A stretch of 64,000 bases of DNA from assembly GCA_900074885.1 (NCBI GenBank), contig FJUW01000030.1:124001-188000 (forward strand), read 5' to 3'. Shown piece by piece: positions 59,679-64,000 of this stretch (within the stretch, counting starts at the first letter, position 1; each line of letters opens with the position of its first letter). The DNA comes from Rhynchosporium graminicola. Lineage: Eukaryota > Ascomycota > Leotiomycetes > Helotiales > Ploettnerulaceae. The notes under the pieces are model-generated. The model was not told where the DNA came from, ran no database searches, and saw only the letters and a list, made by a program, of their open reading frames with translations. The position numbers were made by a program, and so were the translations under genes.

Positions 59679-60851
59679 TATCACGGGTGAATAATATATA
59701 CACGAGGGTTTATAGTAGTATTTAATAAGTTCGATAAGGAGAGAGTAAGAATCTAACCGGAAGCCGCAAGAAAAGATATATAGTGCTAAGGCTCAACTGA
59801 GCCTTAGTTAGCGAGGCCTGCTAGTAATACTAGTACTATAACCTAAGGGCTTGACTCTTATATTACTCCCTTCCTCCTGCTTATTTCCTGGCGGAGACTA
59901 ATAGTAAATAGTTGTAGAATCCCCTTATAGGTAATAACTGCGTTGTATTACTAAACGTTAGGCGTTCTACTATTATTATTCGCTTCCTTTATTATAAACC
60001 CGCTGCATTAGGCTAGCGCTCCGCTCCTATTATCGCTTGATCCGGCTAAGACGTTATAAAAGTATTATTATACTTCTTCCTATTATCCTTTGCTTCTTTT
60101 ATTATTATCCCGCTGTATTAGGCTAGCGCTCTGCTCCTATTATCGCTTGATCTGGCTAGGACGTTATAAAAGAAGAGCTTCTACCCCTTTAGACTTCTCT
60201 TCTTTCTTCTATATAATAATAATAACTATAGTAAGGTAAGTCCCCTCTCTCTTTCTATTAAAAGAAAAAAATATATATATTAAATATCTTGCTATTATAC
60301 TATCGGGGTCCGCGCTAAAACTAGCGGAGTCAGATATCTCTTATTATTTACTATATCGCTTATACTCTCTCGGGCTCTAATTATATCGACTAAGCTATAA
60401 GTATTATACTCTGCCTGTTCTCGGACGGAATCCTAAGAAACTTAGTCGAATCGCTCTCGATCCTATATCTACTATAAGGATAAGAAGAAGAATTACGAGA
60501 ACTTATAAGTTTTTCCCGGATTCTATATGAAAATAGTTAGCTTATATAATAATCCTTAAATCTCTTATATCGCTTATTCTATTTAAACTTATTCTACTAA
60601 TACTAACGAGTAAGTACTATACTCCGCCTGTTTTCCGTTATCTTATACTCTATTTAGAAATAAGACTTATACTAATCTCGTTAAGGTCTTAAAGGCCTAG
60701 AAAGCTCTTAAGCTCCTTTAATCCTCTAGTTTTTTTTCTGTATAAGTTTATTTAGTCCCTGCTTATTTCTTATTAGTAACTTATATTTTTCAGTCCCTTA
60801 GCTTCTGAGATTACTACTTCTATTATTACTATTATTACCTAATAGAGTTAA
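59679..60851 (+). mobile_element. LTR-retrotransposon 5' fragment G (LTR plus leader)
   Basis: Starts TATCACGGGTGAATAATATA inside copia F. Contains a GC-richer, less mutated region, two TATA boxes, and downstream coding-like sequence (K-K-K-N-Y-E-N-L) near 60480-60510. Cut off at 60851 by element E. Class uncertain; the LTR probably ends near 60300. Confidence 0.5.
59981..60171 (+). repeat. tandem duplication with two TATA boxes in LTR G
   Basis: Two ~81-bp units (59981-60061 and 60091-60171), period 110, sharing TTAGGCTAGCGCTC, CCTATTATCGCTTGAT and GACGTTATAAAAG. Each unit carries its own TTATAAAAG box. Confidence 0.85.
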
Positions 60852-61119
60852 TCTAACGACACAAGACTCAAGGCAGTATACAAGTAAGAATAAACGAGTA
60901 GGAAGGCTAAGAGCGATCTTATATAGTCTACTATAAAGGAAATAAAAAGATAAGGAAGGAAGAAGAAGAGAGATAGAGTACAAAGCACCTTATATATATA
61001 TACTAGTACTAGTCCGATATTATACTAGGTCGGATACTAGTTCTGCTAGGATACCTATGAACTTAGGCCTTATTATCTATCCTTCTTCTTATATGATATT
61101 CAAGTGAGCTATTATTATA
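60852..61119 (-). repeat. 3' LTR of gypsy E
   Basis: 268 bp, same length as D's LTRs. The outer left end keeps CGACACAAGACTCAAGG; the first base triplet TCT differs from the expected TGT. Confidence 0.9.
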
Positions 61120-61630
61120 TTACCCCCCCCTAAGAAGAGCTTAACTCTAAGCTCGGAAGGTTATAGTTTATACTAAAATTAGTCTTTATTATAACTATTT
61201 TCGTTAATATTCGCGTAATAAGCACTAGCCGCTCTTTAGTAGTAGTAAATTCTTTATTAGGTTCTAACTAGTTATATCGCTGTAATAGTACTATATTAGT
61301 TATAGCTTCTAAATCGGGCGGTAAGTAGTATTTACTTTATCTATTTATAGTAAGAGTCAAGTTTAAGTAAAGCGTAAGGTATATAAAGGAAGGGGTTTAT
61401 TAATATTAGAGCTTTTCCTTTTTAACCGTAATAACTACTTTAACTTATAAGTTTACTCTCCCTAGATTACGATATAGCTTCTAAAGTAAGTATCGTTACT
61501 AACTACTATAGCAGTCTACTATAATCTTATATATCAATCGACCTAATTAACTCTTCTCTTAATATAAGTAAGTTTCCTATCTTAGTTTTAGAGATAATCC
61601 TTAAGTATAGTATAAGGGTTTCATAGATCT

Positions 61631-62574
61631 ATAACGCTAACTCCTATAGTACCTTTACTAGTTCCTACTAGTACTCTTTCGGTAGCGTATCATATATATT
61701 ACCTGCGATATATTCGCGCTTTCCTTAAGATAAAGTACTATAATACTCCTATTTTAGAACTCTTATACTTATTTAATAAGCCTAACTCTAAGCTTTATAA
61801 GTATCATTCGGCATTAAAGAGTAGTTATAAGTATATAAGTTACTTAAACCTAAACGTAATTATATATACTAACGTATTATAATTACCTAACTATATTAAT
61901 ATAAAGTATATTATTTTATCCGAGTTACTTCCTAGTAGCGAAGCTGAGGATACGAAACTGAATCGGGATAGTATTATAGCTACCTATAAAGCTATTAATT
62001 AGATCTATTATCTCGCGAAATCTGCTACTCCTATTATTATATTAAAGATTACTACTATATAATTAGTAGAGACTTAGGCTTTAAGGCGTTCTATAGAGAA
62101 AATATTTAAGGAGTTAGAGTTTATTAAGGTAGTAAGTTACGATCTTAAACCCTTAGATACTAGTATAATACTAACGTGATATAAGATCTAGATCTTTTAA
62201 TAGTAGATTTAGCGAAATCTAAGTTAATAGTATAAACGATATTAAAGTAGATAAAAGAGTTAAATAATATTATATAGGAATTTATAAAGAAAGCTATATT
62301 TAAAGCTACGATATCTAATACTAAGAGAAAGAGGAATTTGCCTTCTAGTTCAGAGATAATATCAGATCTAGATACTCCTAGACCCTCTCTAAAGAAGAAA
62401 GCCCGTAGGATTAGCTATTATACTTAGTCTACTACTAAAGCTACGTTAGTAGATTTAGGTAAGAAGTTAGATATAGTAATTCCGGTTCTAGATATTCCAG
62501 ACTTACTAGAAGCTCTAGAGAACTTAGAGGAGAAAGCTAGTAAAGTAGAGATAGTTAAAGAAGTAGACTTTTAG
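61631..62574 (+). pseudogene. antisense accessory ORF of gypsy E
   Basis: Counterpart of 52759-53702, exactly the same length (944 nt). Reads T-L-T-P-I-V-P, Y-I-R-A-F-L-K-I-K, L-Y-L-F-N-K-P-N-S-K, later R-K-R-N-L-P-S-S-S-E, S-L-K-K-K-A-R-R-I, and I-P-V-L-D-I-P-D-L-L. The start reads ATA. The single frame change falls near 62175, the same site as in D. Stops are TAG/TAA/TGA at isolated positions. Confidence 0.55.
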
Positions 62575-62619
62575 ATATAGCGTTATTACGAAGTATAATC
62601 AGGAGATTATCTTTAGTAA

Positions 62620-64000
62620 TAAATTCTAATACTAGTAACTATAATAGCTTATTATCCTCTAAGTAACTATAGTCGTCTATTCCGTCTTCCTAGGCCTTAA
62701 TCTACTAATCTAGTCTACGTAGAGGTCTAGGTTTACTTAGGTTAGTAGCGTAGAAGTCTCTGAGCTTATATAGAGTACCTATTAGATCGGAAGTATTATA
62801 CTAAGTTAGGTCCGGGTTATAGCTTAGCTAACTAACCTAATACTTTAGATTACCTCTTAGGAGCTATATAGTAAGTATATCTTATAACTCCTACTCTTCT
62901 TAAGTAGCGATAACCTCTAAGAGTAAGTTTAGTAACTCCTAGCTTAGTAATAAGTTATCCGAGTCCTTAAAGAGTAATTCGGGAGCGAATATATTATAAA
63001 TAGAAGATCCCGGGGGTAAATCTAGCTTATAGGAGTATCCGATCTTAGCTAGGACCTAGTACGATCCTACTTAGAGACTAGATAGCTTCTTACTTAGCTA
63101 GTAATTCTTAAGGTTCCTTATAGAGAGGAATACCTTATCTCTAACTTCTTAGTCGATACTACGCCGTTTCGGGTCAGTTATAGCGCTTATCTTATACTAA
63201 GTAGCTAGTATATTAGCTTTTATAATCTCAATAGTAGATTTAGTACGTTTAGCTAAGGATTTAGTATTAGTATAGTTAAGCTTCTCTTATAGTATCGATC
63301 CGGTAAGTTACTTCTAGTCCTAGCTATTCCGTAGTAGTATACTATATTTAAGGGTATATAGCGCTATATTAATAAAGTCGTAAGGTAGAGTTACTTAGGC
63401 GCGGTCTATTATTAGTAGTAGTTCGCCTTAGTTACTCTAGTAGTAATTAACGAAGGGTCTAAAGCGTTAGTTAATATACTAATTTATAATCTCCGTTTAT
63501 CTATCAGTTTACTAGTAGAAGGAGGTAGAGAGCTTAACCTTAACTCTAATTATATAGCAAAACTCTTACTAGAAAGATAAGACTAACTAAGCTCCTTAGT
63601 CGGATATAATTAACTTAAGAGTATATCCGAAACGATATATCTATTAGATAAATAACGTTATTATCCCGCGGGTATCGATATTATAGTAGTATAGTATTAA
63701 TATAGAGTCCTTCCCTAGGTAATTAATAAATACTAATATCCTATTAAATCCTTAGTTATTAAGCGGGAAGTCCTTAAAATCTATAGCTAAGTACTATATA
63801 AAGTAGCTAAGTACTAGTAATAAGTAGAGGAATCCTTACTATTTCGTTTACTTCAGATAAGAGTACTAATAAGAGTAATAATTATAAGTATACCGTTTTA
63901 TATCCGATATAAGTCTTTTCTAGTAGTAATAAGTAGAAATCATTTCAGCGGTCTTATAAGTATTCAGATAAGCGAAAGAAACTTAATTATAGATTTCACT
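62620..64000 (-). pseudogene. gypsy E pol relic: chromodomain and integrase part
   Basis: Minus-strand continuation of the D-type polyprotein: chromodomain-like end about 62640-62960, linker, then integrase core from about 63150 to the window end. Base-level similarity to D (52750-51250 reversed) is high, with independent RIP changes. Confidence 0.8.

Larger units (their letters stand above)
60852..64000 (-). mobile_element. Ty3/gypsy element E, family III, runs past window end
   Basis: Reverse-complement relative of gypsy D: 3' LTR at 60852-61119, then the polypurine tract as a C run (61122-61130), antisense frame, and the 3' part of pol. The other LTR and target duplication lie outside the window. 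Confidence 0.9.

Noticed and set aside
20161..64000. AT-rich block as mitochondrial insertion or centromeric satellite
   Set aside because: Retroelement domains, LTRs and target duplications account for most of it; no satellite periodicity or mitochondrial genes were seen.

Overview
The window looks like a filamentous ascomycete (Pezizomycotina) chromosome that crosses from a gene-bearing compartment into a transposon graveyard. The evidence is: short introns with GTAAG donors and CTAAY branch points, fungal enzyme families, chromodomain-type Ty3/gypsy and Ty1/copia elements, and pervasive C-to-T / G-to-A decay at CpA/TpG, the signature of repeat-induced point mutation (RIP). I cannot name the species.

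Layout. 1-9.3 kb is ordinary-composition DNA. It holds the 3' part of a Baeyer-Villiger monooxygenase gene, a DUF1810 protein, a RIP-like amidohydrolase relic, a metallo-beta-lactamase-fold protein, a small hypothetical gene, and a spliced gene for a 57-residue secreted cysteine-rich protein. 9.3-17.7 kb is a three-level nest: a ~405-bp element with perfect 36-bp inverted ends, split by a ~1.3-kb Tc1/mariner element, itself split by a 6.6-kb Ty3/gypsy element. 17.7-20.2 kb is gene-like DNA that duplicates parts of 6.7-8.8 kb: a dead paralogue of the secreted-protein gene and decayed pieces of the metallo-beta-lactamase gene. 20.2-64 kb is continuous AT-rich RIP-damaged transposons: gypsy A (20.8-30.0), gypsy B (31.0-44.4) containing a second copy of the first gypsy family, a TRIM-like fragment, an old copia F split by copia C, C split by gypsy D, an LTR fragment G, and gypsy E running off the end.

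I resolved the nesting from LTR ends and 5-bp target-site duplications: GCCTT, GGAAT, ACTAT, AGATT and TATAC. No retroelement or transposase gene here is intact.

The points most worth a second look are: (1) in all five elements with matched duplications the outer half of each LTR is less RIP-mutated than the inner half; (2) two unrelated gypsy families carry an antisense reading frame between pol and the 3' LTR, preserved in two copies each; (3) the secreted cysteine-rich protein gene and its RIP-killed paralogue flank the transposon nest; (4) gypsy B is a recombinant; (5) two sequence duplications abut Ns and are almost certainly assembly artefacts. I found no convincing new defence or biosynthetic system.
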